From Sphingomonas sp. PAMC 26621 (lineage in GTDB: Bacteria; Pseudomonadota; Alphaproteobacteria; Sphingomonadales; Sphingomonadaceae): 64,000 nucleotides of DNA. The stretch covers positions 62,001 to 126,000 of the forward strand of contig NZ_AIDW01000006.1 in assembly GCF_000251145.1 (NCBI RefSeq), read 5' to 3'. The translations under genes and the position numbers were made by a program. The notes under the pieces are model-generated. The model ran no database searches, was not told the DNA's origin, and saw nothing but the letters and a program-made list of their open reading frames with translations. Shown here one piece after another: positions 55,699 to 64,000 of this stretch (positions are counted from its first letter, which is position 1; each line of letters begins with the position of its first letter).

Positions 55699-58278
55699 TT
55701 ACCCCACCACCAGCTCCAGCTTCCCGTCGCCCTCGTCGACCCGCACGGTCGCGCCGTCCTTCACGCTCCCGCGCAGGATCAGGTCCGCGAGCGGATCCTG
55801 CAGATAGCGCTGCACCGCGCGCTTCAGCGGCCGCGCGCCATAGACCGGATCGTAGCCGACCCGCCCGAGCCAGGCGCGCGCCGCCTCGGTGAGGTCGAGC
55901 GTCACCTTGCGTTCGCTGAGCAGCGTCGCGATCCGCTTGACCTGGATGTCGACGATCGGCGCCATTTCCGCCTGGCCGAGCCGGTGGAACAGCACGATCT
56001 CGTCGAGCCGGTTGAGGAATTCGGGCCGGAAATGCCCGCGGACGATCTCCATCACCTGCGGCTCGACCGAAGCAACGTCCTCGCCTTCGCCCAGCGTCGT
56101 CAGCACCTGGCTGCCGAGGTTGGAGGTCAGCACGATGATCGTGTTGGTGAAGTCGACCGTGCGGCCCTGGCCGTCGGTCAGCCGCCCGTCGTCGAGCACC
56201 TGCAACAGGATGTTGAACACGTCGCCGTGCGCCTTCTCGACCTCGTCGAACAGCACGACCTGATACGGCCTACGACGAACCGCCTCGGTCAGCACGCCGC
56301 CTTCCTCATAACCGACATAGCCCGGAGGCGCACCGATCAGCCGCGCGACCGCGTGTTTTTCCATGAACTCGCTCATGTCGATACGGACCATCGCGGTCGG
56401 GTCGTCGAACAGGAATTCGGCGAGCGCCTTGGTCAGCTCGGTCTTGCCGACGCCGGTTGGCCCGAGGAACAGGAACGAGCCGAGTGGCCGGTTCGGGTCC
56501 TGCAGGCCCGCGCGCGCACGCCGCACCGCGGTCGAGACGGCGCGGATCGCGTTCTGCTGGCCGATCACGCGCTTGCCGATCGTCGTTTCCATCTGGAGCA
56601 ACTTGTCGCGCTCGCCCTTGAGCATCCGCTCGACCGGAATCCCGGTCCAGCGCGCGACCACGCCCGCGATGTCCTCGCCGGTCACTTCCTCGCGCAGCAT
56701 CGCACCCTTGGTCGCGCCCGCCGCGGCATCCAACTGCCGTTGCAGCTCGGGGATGCGCCCGTAGGACAGCTCCCCCGCCTTGGCGAGATCGCCCGCGCGT
56801 TGCGCCTGCTCGAGTTCGAGCCGCGCGGCATCGATCTGTTCCTTGAGCTTCGCCTCGGCTGAGATCTTGTCCTTCTCGCCCTGCCAGCGCGTCGTAAGCT
56901 CGGCCGACTGCTGCTCGAGATTGGCGAGTTCTCCCTCGAGCGTGCCGAGCCGGTCGCGCGACGCTTCGTCGGTCTCGCGCTTCAGCGCCTCGCGCTCGAT
57001 CTTGAGCTGGATGATCCGCCGGTCGAGGATCTCGATTTCCTCGGGTTTGCTCTCGACTTCCATCCGGATGCGGCTCGCGGCCTCGTCCATCAAATCGATC
57101 GCCTTGTCGGGCAGAAAGCGGTCGGTGATGTAGCGGTTCGACAAGGTCGCCGCCGCGACGATCGCCGCATCGGTGATCCGCACGCCGTGGTGAAGTTCGT
57201 ACTTTTCCTTCAACCCACGCAGGATCGAGATCGTGTCGGGAACGGTCGGCTCGCCGACGAACACCGGCTGGAAACGGCGCTGGAGCGCGGCGTCCTTCTC
57301 GACATATTTGCGATACTCATCGAGCGTGGTCGCACCGACACAGTGCAGCTCGCCGCGCGCGAGCGCCGGCTTGAGCAGATTGCCCGCATCCATCGCGCCT
57401 TCGGATTTCCCCGCGCCGATCAGCTGGTGCATCTCATCGATGAACAGGACGATGTCGCCGTCGGCGGCCTTCACCTCGTCGAGCACGCCCTTGAGCCGCT
57501 CCTCGAACTCGCCGCGATATTTCGCGCCCGCGATCAGCGAGCCCATGTCGAGCGACATCAGCTTGCGGTCCTTGAGCGTATCGGGGACGTCGCCATTCGC
57601 GATGCGCAACGCGAGCCCCTCGGCGATCGCGGTCTTGCCGACGCCGGGTTCGCCGATCAGCACCGGGTTGTTCTTGGTGCGGCGCGCAAGGATCTGGATC
57701 GTGCGGCGAATTTCCTCGTCGCGCCCGATCACGGGGTCGAGCTTGCCGTCACGCGCCGCCTGCGTCAGGTCGCGCGCGAACTTCTTCAAAGCGTCGAACT
57801 TGTCCTCCGCACCCGCGCTGTCGGCGACGCGGCCGTTGCGCACCTGTTCGATCGCGGCGTTGAGCGCCTCGGGCGCGACGCCCGCGGTCTTGAGCGCCTT
57901 GCCCGCCGCGGTGTTGAGCGACAGCGCGAGCGCGACCAGCAGCCGCTCGACCGTGACGAAGCTGTCGCCCGACTTGGTCGCGATCTGCTCGGCTTGGTCG
58001 AGCACGCGCACCGCGTCATTGTCGAGCCCCGGCGTTTGTTGCGCGCCGCTGCCCGATACCGCCGGGATCTTCGCCAGCAGCAGGTCGGTCTCGCTCGTCG
58101 CACGCTTGGGATCGCCGCCGGCTGCCGTGATCAGCCCGGACGCCATGCCCTGCTCATCCTCGAGCAGCGCCTTGAGGATATGCTCGGGCGCGATCCGTTG
58201 ATGGCTCATCCGGATCGCGACGGTCTGGGCCGATTGCAGGAAGCCCTTGGCGCGATCGGTAAATTTCTCGATGTTCAT
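55699..58278 (-). CDS. clpB: ATP-dependent disaggregase ClpB
   Basis: Hsp100 chaperone that rescues aggregated proteins with DnaK. The product is 859 residues, full length. N-terminal repeats ([18 protein letters not shown]), first AAA+ module with GEPGVGKT and [12 protein letters not shown], the coiled-coil middle domain (about 400-520), and second module with [32 protein letters not shown] and the C-terminal [12 protein letters not shown]. Heat-shock control is suggested by the upstream promoter. It is convergent with the third receptor and divergent from the acylase gene. Confidence 0.97.
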   Translation of the reverse strand: MNIEKFTDRAKGFLQSAQTVAIRMSHQRIAPEHILKALLEDEQGMASGLITAAGGDPKRATSETDLLLAKIPAVSGSGAQQTPGLDNDAVRVLDQAEQIATKSGDSFVTVERLLVALALSLNTAAGKALKTAGVAPEALNAAIEQVRNGRVADSAGAEDKFDALKKFARDLTQAARDGKLDPVIGRDEEIRRTIQILARRTKNNPVLIGEPGVGKTAIAEGLALRIANGDVPDTLKDRKLMSLDMGSLIAGAKYRGEFEERLKGVLDEVKAADGDIVLFIDEMHQLIGAGKSEGAMDAGNLLKPALARGELHCVGATTLDEYRKYVEKDAALQRRFQPVFVGEPTVPDTISILRGLKEKYELHHGVRITDAAIVAAATLSNRYITDRFLPDKAIDLMDEAASRIRMEVESKPEEIEILDRRIIQLKIEREALKRETDEASRDRLGTLEGELANLEQQSAELTTRWQGEKDKISAEAKLKEQIDAARLELEQAQRAGDLAKAGELSYGRIPELQRQLDAAAGATKGAMLREEVTGEDIAGVVARWTGIPVERMLKGERDKLLQMETTIGKRVIGQQNAIRAVSTAVRRARAGLQDPNRPLGSFLFLGPTGVGKTELTKALAEFLFDDPTAMVRIDMSEFMEKHAVARLIGAPPGYVGYEEGGVLTEAVRRRPYQVVLFDEVEKAHGDVFNILLQVLDDGRLTDGQGRTVDFTNTIIVLTSNLGSQVLTTLGEGEDVASVEPQVMEIVRGHFRPEFLNRLDEIVLFHRLGQAEMAPIVDIQVKRIATLLSERKVTLDLTEAARAWLGRVGYDPVYGARPLKRAVQRYLQDPLADLILRGSVKDGATVRVDEGDGKLELVVG

Positions 58279-58306
58279 CCACACCCTCACAGTTGCTTTC
58301 GCGCCG

Positions 58307-58334
58307 ATATGGTGTTGCAAATATACAACACAAG
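58307..58334 (-). promoter_or_regulatory. Heat-shock-like promoter of clpB
   Basis: On the minus strand, CTTGTG (58329-58334) and CCATAT (58307-58312) are 16 bases apart, near the alphaproteobacterial RpoH pattern (CTTGAC, about 17 bases, CTATAT). The spacer carries an inverted repeat GTGTTG-N8-CAACAC (58312-58331), a possible protein-binding site. Confidence 0.5.
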
Positions 58335-58422
58335 TCGTGAGACTACGGATTGCGTGACAAATCCGCCCCGTTCGCCAAGATAGCGCAGGACCTGGCCAAG
58401 ACCAGAGCCGCAGGGGGAATGC

Positions 58423-60558
58423 ATGCTGCGAACATTTGGGGTGGGCCTGGCCGGTCTGCTGGTCATCACCGCCGCTGGCCTGGCACTCTGGGAGCCGATC
58501 GCGGCGACCAGCGCGACCCCGCCACCCGCGCACCGCTATGACAGCGTGATCGCGCGCGATCGCTTTGGCGTACCGCATATCTTCGGCAAGACCGACCCCG
58601 ACGTCGCGTATGGCGTCGCCTATGCCCACGCCGAGGACGATTTCGCGACGCTGCAGGAAGCCGTGGCGATGGCGCGCGGGCGGCTCGGCGCGATGACCGG
58701 GGCGGATGGCGCGAAGGTCGATTACACGCTCGCGCTGCTCGGCGCGCGCGAGACCGCGCATCGCGATTATCTCAAGCAACCCGCCGATGTCCGCGCGTTG
58801 CTCGATGCCTATGCGACCGGGCTCAACGTCTATGCGCGGCGGCATCCGGGGCAGGTGCGGCTCGCCAAGCTGTTCCCCGCCAATGGCGAGGACATCGCGA
58901 CCGGCTTCGTCCTGCGCACGCCGTTCTTCTTCGGGCTGGATCAGGTGCTCGGCGCGCTGTCGGGCGACACGCCGCTGCCGCGCGAAAGCGCCGGCGCGAT
59001 CCCGGATGCGCCCGATCCCGCGGCGCTTCCGCCGACGGGGGAGGGTAATCAGAACGGCTCCAACGCCTTCGTCGTCGCGCCGAAACGGTCGGCGGATGGT
59101 TTCACCCGCGTTCTCTCCAATTCGCACCAGCCGTGGAAGGGGCCGGTCGCCTGGTACGAACTGTCGGTGCAGTCGGGGACCGGCTGGCACTTTTCGGGCG
59201 CGACGTTCCCCGGCGTGCCGTTCCCGGTGCTCGGGCATAACGAGCATCTCGGCTGGACCAACACCGTCAACCGGCCCGACCTGACCGACGTCTACACGCT
59301 CGACACCGATGCCGCGCACACCCGCTATCGCTTCGATGGCGCATGGCGGCCGCTTGAGGCGCGGCGCGTGTGGCTGGGCGTGCGGGTCGGGCCGTTCGTG
59401 CTGCCGATCCCGAAGATGGTGTACCGCGCGGTGCAGGGGCCGGTGATCGTCAACAAGAGCGGCGCCTATGCGATCCGCTATGCCGGCGCGGACCAGTTGC
59501 GCATGGTCGAGGAATATTACCGCCTGACGCGTGCGCGGAATTTCACCGAATGGCAGCAGGCGCTGGCACTCCAGGGCGTTCCGGCGACCAATTTCCTGTA
59601 CGGCGATGCGCAGGGCAACATCGCCTATGTCTACAACGCGAGCTTCCCCAACCGGCGACCAGGCTATGATTACCAGCACCTGCTCCCCGGCGACACGTCG
59701 CGCGACCTGATGCCGGGGACGGTGCCGTTCGCGGCCGTGCCGCGTAACGTGAGCCCCGCGTCGGGCTTCCTGATCAACGCCAACAACACGCCGTATCAGG
59801 CCGCCGGGCAGGGGTCGGAGCTTCGCCCGCAGGATTACAGCCCGCTGCTCGGAATCGAGACCGACACCACCAACCGCGGCACCCGCGCGGTCGAGCTGAT
59901 GGGCCAGACCCCGCGGATCAGCGAGGCCGACCTGCTCAGGATCAAGTTCGATACCGGGATCAGCCGCTTAAGCTGGGCCGCGAAATGGTATCGCGACATC
60001 GCACGGGTCGACCCGCGCGGCGATCCGCAGCTCAGCGCAGCGCTCGGCGTGCTGCAGCGCTGGAACTGGAATTTCGACGGCCAGCACGGTGGGCAGGCGC
60101 TCGCCGCGATCCTGCTGCGGACCGGGCAGAAATGGCATTACCAGCGCCGCCCCGAACTCGACCCGCGCGATGCGCTGGCGAAGGCGGCGGCGTATCTCCA
60201 GACGCATTTCGGCACGCTCGACCCGCCTTTGGGCACCGTGCTGCGGCTGCGGCAGGGCAAGGTCGATCTGCCGCTCGACGGCGCGCCCGACGTGCTGCGC
60301 GCCGCCTCGACGTGGGACGAAGCGCCCGACGGGCGGCTGGTGGTGAAGCATGGCGACAGCTTCATCATGCTGATGGCGTGGGACAAGGCGGGGCGGGTGG
60401 AATCGCGCTCGATCCAGCCGTTCGGCGCGGCGACGACCCGGCCGGAGTCTCCGCATTACGCGGACCAGGCGCCGCTGTTCGTGGCGCACCGGTTCAAGCC
60501 GGTGCTGTTCTGGCGCGAGGATCTGCGGCGGAACGTCGAGCGGGTGTACCGGCCGTAA
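58423..60558 (+). CDS. Penicillin-acylase-family Ntn hydrolase
   Basis: A 711-residue secreted amidase precursor. An N-terminal membrane or signal segment ([18 protein letters not shown]) is followed by the alpha chain ([29 protein letters not shown]). The self-processing site is before the Ser in [10 protein letters not shown] (about 210), which becomes the nucleophile of the beta chain. SHQPWKGP and [11 protein letters not shown] are family motifs. Members include acyl-homoserine-lactone acylases (PvdQ/AhlM-like) and penicillin acylases; the substrate is undecided. It is divergent from clpB. Confidence 0.9.
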   Translation: MLRTFGVGLAGLLVITAAGLALWEPIAATSATPPPAHRYDSVIARDRFGVPHIFGKTDPDVAYGVAYAHAEDDFATLQEAVAMARGRLGAMTGADGAKVDYTLALLGARETAHRDYLKQPADVRALLDAYATGLNVYARRHPGQVRLAKLFPANGEDIATGFVLRTPFFFGLDQVLGALSGDTPLPRESAGAIPDAPDPAALPPTGEGNQNGSNAFVVAPKRSADGFTRVLSNSHQPWKGPVAWYELSVQSGTGWHFSGATFPGVPFPVLGHNEHLGWTNTVNRPDLTDVYTLDTDAAHTRYRFDGAWRPLEARRVWLGVRVGPFVLPIPKMVYRAVQGPVIVNKSGAYAIRYAGADQLRMVEEYYRLTRARNFTEWQQALALQGVPATNFLYGDAQGNIAYVYNASFPNRRPGYDYQHLLPGDTSRDLMPGTVPFAAVPRNVSPASGFLINANNTPYQAAGQGSELRPQDYSPLLGIETDTTNRGTRAVELMGQTPRISEADLLRIKFDTGISRLSWAAKWYRDIARVDPRGDPQLSAALGVLQRWNWNFDGQHGGQALAAILLRTGQKWHYQRRPELDPRDALAKAAAYLQTHFGTLDPPLGTVLRLRQGKVDLPLDGAPDVLRAASTWDEAPDGRLVVKHGDSFIMLMAWDKAGRVESRSIQPFGAATTRPESPHYADQAPLFVAHRFKPVLFWREDLRRNVERVYRP

Positions 60559-60675
60559 GGGTGGGGCACCGCGCGGGATATGGCAACCGCTCCGGCCGCG
60601 TGCCCGACATCCCTAGCGGGGAACGATGTGTTTACGATTTGGCCGCTAGCCTGATTGCTCCATCTTGAAGGAAGC

Positions 60676-61473
60676 ATGATGAAGCGTCTCTTGCTCTGTG
60701 CGGTAGTGCTGGCCGTACCCGGATCGGCATGGGCCGGGGACGACGCGCCATATTATGGTCCGATGCAGCGCTGGCACGGTATCGGCTATACATTCGGCTA
60801 TAGGGACAAGGTCGAGCGCGACGGATCCTGGCGGATCGACACCGCAATCCGTGGCCGCGGCGAGGCGGTCGACATGGCGCTGTACCGTGCCGCCGAACGC
60901 GCCCGCGCCGAAGGGTATCGCTACGTCATGCTTCTTGGCGGTAACAGCCAAACGTCGCCGGGGGTCAAGGCCGCCACGCTCTATGCGCGGCCCAGTCGCG
61001 AAGCCGTCCCGCCAGGCGAGTGCCGATCGAGGAAAGCCACGACCTGCTACACCGCCGACGTGGGCGAGATCCTCCGCATCCTCGGCGGCCCGAACGGCCA
61101 GCACCCCGGCGTCGCCATCGTCGATCACCTTGACGAATACGGCCGCGAAGTTTCGGTGTCGGGCTACGGGATCGGCGCGGTCGCCGCGTCCTTACCGCCT
61201 GGCAAACAACGCCGACTTACGACGATCATCACCGACGGCCGGGTGCAGATCCGCTCGAGCAGCGTGGTACCGTTTGCGCCCGCTCCCGCGCCGTTCGTCC
61301 CCGCGCCAAGATCCGCTCCGCTGCCCCCCGCAGCGGTTGCGCGCGCGCCGATCCCACGCGCTGCGGCATCGCCCTCCAGTCCCAGCGCTAGTGAGCGTTT
61401 TCAGGCAGCGCTGAAGGCGGCACAGCCCGTACACGGCAACAATCGCGAGCAGGGTTGGACCGCCAGCGACTGA
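60676..61473 (+). CDS. Secreted hypothetical protein
   Basis: A 265-residue protein from ATG 60676 (a second ATG follows at 60679), preceded by AAGGA. The signal peptide is RLLLCAVVLAVPGSAWA. The segment VDMALYRAAERARAEGYRYVMLL resembles the CC0125/CC1285 family of small envelope proteins, where it is conserved. The C-terminal third is Pro/Ala-rich and looks disordered. A pair of Cys occurs in ECRSRKATTCYT. Function unknown. Confidence 0.6.
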   Translation: MMKRLLLCAVVLAVPGSAWAGDDAPYYGPMQRWHGIGYTFGYRDKVERDGSWRIDTAIRGRGEAVDMALYRAAERARAEGYRYVMLLGGNSQTSPGVKAATLYARPSREAVPPGECRSRKATTCYTADVGEILRILGGPNGQHPGVAIVDHLDEYGREVSVSGYGIGAVAASLPPGKQRRLTTIITDGRVQIRSSSVVPFAPAPAPFVPAPRSAPLPPAAVARAPIPRAAASPSSPSASERFQAALKAAQPVHGNNREQGWTASD

Positions 61474-61615
61474 GCGTGCCGGGAACGCGAAGGCTCAATG
61501 CGGCACTCGTTATCGAGGACGTGTCGCAATCCGCCCTGACCGGTCCGCTGCCGACCGACGTGGCCGCTGCCATGGTATCGTACGATCGCGCCGGCACGCA
61601 TCGAGCGTCAGGCGC

Positions 61616-62335
61616 CTAGCGGCAGGGCATGTCATAGACCGCCACACCCTCCTGCAATTCCGGCACGCGAGCGACAACGCTGCCGTCCGGCGTCACGATC
61701 GCAGAGCATCCATAGCTGACGAGATCGCCCGACGTGCCGGTGACGTCGGACGATGCCACCCAACAGCCCGTCTGGCGCGCGCGGTCGATCAGGTTGGCGA
61801 GGCTCTTGTCCCGCCAGCGATCCGCCGTCTCCAATCGCAGCATGTTATTCAGGGGATAGAGGATCAGTCGCGCGCCTTGGTCGGCGATGCGCTGTGCCGC
61901 GGCGGGATGGTTGGCGTCGTTGCAGATGTTCACGCCATAGCGGACGCCCGACCGCAGGAATGTGGGGAAAGCGCTGCCGGGGGTCACGCCCGGTTCGTTC
62001 GGATGCGCCTTGGCATATCGGCCTACGACCCGACCCGCTGCGAGGATGCTCGCGCTGTTGAACACGTGCCCTTCCATCACATCGAAAGCGCCGACCACAA
62101 GGGTCGCGTGAAATGCCGCCACGCGCAGGCACAAGGCGGCGATGGCCGAGGTGCCTGCGCTGGCGCGCGCCCGGATCGTCTCGGGGTCGTAGGAGTGACC
62201 CAGCAGGAACGCCTCCGGGAAGAGCATGAGGTCGACCCCGTGCTCGTCCGCCCAGCGGAGTCGCTGCACGATCGCATCACCGGCACGGTGCGCGTCATCG
62301 GGGATGCTGGGGCATTGAACGACGGCAATACGCAT
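61616..62335 (-). CDS. Carbon-nitrogen hydrolase (nitrilase superfamily)
   Basis: A 239-residue amidase-like protein. The catalytic triad is visible: Glu in LMLFPEAFLLG (about 37-47), Lys in RYAKAHPNEPG and Cys in YGVNICNDANHP. It would hydrolyse an amide or carbamoyl group in the cytoplasm. It is shorter than the usual 260-280 residues. It is convergent with the preceding hypothetical gene across a 142-base gap with no gene. Confidence 0.9.
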   Translation of the reverse strand: MRIAVVQCPSIPDDAHRAGDAIVQRLRWADEHGVDLMLFPEAFLLGHSYDPETIRARASAGTSAIAALCLRVAAFHATLVVGAFDVMEGHVFNSASILAAGRVVGRYAKAHPNEPGVTPGSAFPTFLRSGVRYGVNICNDANHPAAAQRIADQGARLILYPLNNMLRLETADRWRDKSLANLIDRARQTGCWVASSDVTGTSGDLVSYGCSAIVTPDGSVVARVPELQEGVAVYDMPCR

Positions 62336-62411
62336 TGACGGGCGCTTTGCCCGTGATTGGACGCTCCTGCAAAGGCAGAGCCCTTTGCGGCCCGGAACAG
62401 TCCCATCCTTG

Positions 62412-62506
62412 CGTCACCCCGGCCCCGTGCCGGGGTCCACCGTGACGCGATCCCCACGGTCAAGAACGCGAACCACGGTGGACCCCGGGACAAACCCGGG
62501 GTGACG
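62412..62506. repeat. A-type palindromic element
   Basis: Left arm CGTCACCCCGGCCCCGTGCC followed by GGGGTCCACCGTG; right arm CACGGTGGACCCCGGGACAA followed by ACCCGGGGTGACG. Same family as the copies at 2028, 9670 and 10095. It lies in the 310-base divergent gap between the nitrilase and M16 genes, which holds no other feature I can support. Confidence 0.9.
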
Positions 62507-62645
62507 AAACGCGGGTCATGCTCTCTACCGGACCTCCGCAGACAAGCGCCCCCGCGCGGACCTGATTGCCACGCCGAATCCCTTGGCTATACCTTGGCTA
62601 TCCAGTGTCGTTTCAACGACCTGACACCCGGGAGAACCATCCGTC

Positions 62646-64000
62646 ATGACCGTCAAGCTCCTTGCGCTTTCGGGCGTCGCGCTCGCGACCTTTGCCACGC
62701 CGGTTTTCGCGCAGGGGCCGACCCCCAAGCCCGCCCCGGTCGCGGATCTCGTCCGCCAGGTCGATATTCCCTACACGCAGTTCCGCCTCCCCAACGGCCT
62801 GCGCGTCATCGTCAACACCGATCGCAAGGCGCCGGTCGTGGCGGTCAGCATCTGGTACAATGTCGGCTCCAAGTTCGAGACCAAGGGCAAGACCGGCTTT
62901 GCGCATCTGTTCGAGCATCTGATGTTCAACGGCAGCGAGAATGCGCCGGGGGATTATTTCGATTACACCAAGGCGATCGGCGCGACTGATCTCAACGGCA
63001 CGACCTATTTCGATCGCACCAATTATTTCGAGACGGTCCCGTCGGCGGCGCTCGAGCGGACGCTGTTCCTCGAAAGCGACCGGATGGGCTATCTGCTCGG
63101 TGCGATCACCCCGGCGGTGGTCGACGAGCAGCGCGGCGTCGTCCAGAACGAGAAAAGGCAGGGGGACAATCAGCCTTACGGCCTCGTCGAGTACAAGCAG
63201 GTCGAGAACCTGTTCCCCGCGACCCACCCCTATGGCCACACGACGATCGGATCGATGGCGGATCTCGATACTGCGAGTGTCGAGGACGTGAAGAGTTGGT
63301 TCCGCGGCCATTATGCCCCCAACAATGCGGTGCTGGTGCTGTCGGGCGATATCGATGCGGCGAGCGCGAAGACGCTCGTTGCCAAATATTTCGGTGCGAT
63401 CCCGCGCGGACCCGAAAGCATCGTGCCTGCCGCCCCGGTGCCGACGCTCCCGGTCGCCAAATATGAGACGATGAAGGACCGCGTCGCCAACACGCGGATC
63501 TATCGCATGTGGGCGGTGCCGGGGCTCAACGACCCGGATTCGGTCGCGCTCGACGTTGCGGCGGGGGTGCTCGGCGGATTGTCGAGCAGCCGGCTCGACA
63601 ATGCGCTGGTCCGCAAGGAGAAGCTCGCGGTCAGTATGACCGCCGGCAACGAGAGCTTCGCGCAGGTCGGGATGTTCGTGGTCAGCGCGGACGTCCGGCC
63701 CGGGGTCGATCCCGCGCTGGTCGCCAAGCGGCTCGACGCGATCATCGCGGATCTCATCGCCACCGGACCGAGTGCGGACGAGGTCCAACGCGTCGCCACG
63801 CGCGATGCCGCGCGGACGATCGCGGGGCTTGAATCGACCGGCGGCTTTGGCGGCAAGGCGGTCGCGCTCGCGCAGGGCGAACTCTATTCGAACGATCCGG
63901 GCTTCTACAAGAAACAGCTCGTCACGCTCGCGGCGGAAACTCCGGCGCAGGTCAAGGCGGCGACCGCCAAATGGCTGTCGCGACCGGTGTACGGCCTGAC
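62646..64000 (+). CDS. M16-family zinc peptidase (start; cut by window edge)
   Basis: N-terminal part of an inverzincin-type zinc peptidase, at least 451 residues inside the window and no stop. The signal peptide (LLALSGVALATFATPVFAQ) is followed by RLPNGLRVIVNTDRKAPVVA and the metal motif HLFEH (the inverted HxxEH, in GFAHLFEHLMFNGSENA) with VDEQRGVVQNEKRQ carrying the third ligand Glu. A second, probably inactive M16 domain usually follows and would lie beyond base 64000. Exported, likely periplasmic. Confidence 0.95.
   Translation, partial: MTVKLLALSGVALATFATPVFAQGPTPKPAPVADLVRQVDIPYTQFRLPNGLRVIVNTDRKAPVVAVSIWYNVGSKFETKGKTGFAHLFEHLMFNGSENAPGDYFDYTKAIGATDLNGTTYFDRTNYFETVPSAALERTLFLESDRMGYLLGAITPAVVDEQRGVVQNEKRQGDNQPYGLVEYKQVENLFPATHPYGHTTIGSMADLDTASVEDVKSWFRGHYAPNNAVLVLSGDIDAASAKTLVAKYFGAIPRGPESIVPAAPVPTLPVAKYETMKDRVANTRIYRMWAVPGLNDPDSVALDVAAGVLGGLSSSRLDNALVRKEKLAVSMTAGNESFAQVGMFVVSADVRPGVDPALVAKRLDAIIADLIATGPSADEVQRVATRDAARTIAGLESTGGFGGKAVALAQGELYSNDPGFYKKQLVTLAAETPAQVKAATAKWLSRPVYGL

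Noticed and set aside
1..64000. tRNA or rRNA genes
   Set aside because: I looked for T-loop patterns and rRNA motifs on both strands and saw none I could support.

Overview
This window comes from a high-GC alphaproteobacterium, most likely a Sphingomonas-type member of the Sphingomonadaceae. The evidence is the rimP-nusA-ylxR-infB-rbfA-truB-rpsO-pnp order, the xseA-DUF2093 pair, three very large TonB-dependent receptors and many roughly 100 bp dispersed palindromes. Nothing could be searched, so all family calls rest on motifs and length.

Layout. 1-12.8 kb, all on the minus strand: the translation/transcription operon, read right to left as rimP, nusA, a 4-oxalocrotonate tautomerase-like gene, ylxR, infB, rbfA, then an O-antigen-ligase-like membrane gene, tdk, an M50 protease, truB, rpsO and pnp (cut by the window edge). 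A plus-strand GIY-YIG nuclease gene framed by two palindromic elements lies between the tautomerase gene and ylxR, and a third copy of that element lies in frame inside truB. 13-17 kb: PQQ sugar dehydrogenase and two amidohydrolases. 17.3-25.9 kb: acyl-CoA metabolism (enoyl-CoA hydratase, acyl-CoA ligase, thioesterase, SDR, thiolase), a DEAD-box helicase, a nitroreductase and a flavin reductase. 26-30 kb: cytochrome b with a molybdopterin oxidoreductase, a cyclopropane-fatty-acid synthase-like methyltransferase and argG. 30-41 kb: a membrane protein preceded by a coupled small ORF, a glycine-zipper protein, a phytase-like esterase, rpmB, tadA, a CNNM/CorC protein, a helix-hairpin-helix protein, purD/xseA back to back, DUF2093 and an M23 peptidase.

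41-55.5 kb: three TonB-dependent receptors. The second and third resemble each other and bracket a sulfotransferase-like protein, a TPR-aspartyl/asparaginyl beta-hydroxylase and a TPR-sulfotransferase. This is the best candidate for an undescribed functional system in the window. 55.7-64 kb: clpB with a heat-shock-like promoter, a penicillin-acylase-family hydrolase, a hypothetical protein, a nitrilase-family hydrolase and the start of an M16 peptidase.

Three conserved genes (infB, the DEAD-box helicase, the CNNM protein) are each broken by one missing base. All three would read through with one base restored, so sequence error is the simplest explanation. They are annotated as whole genes with the break described.
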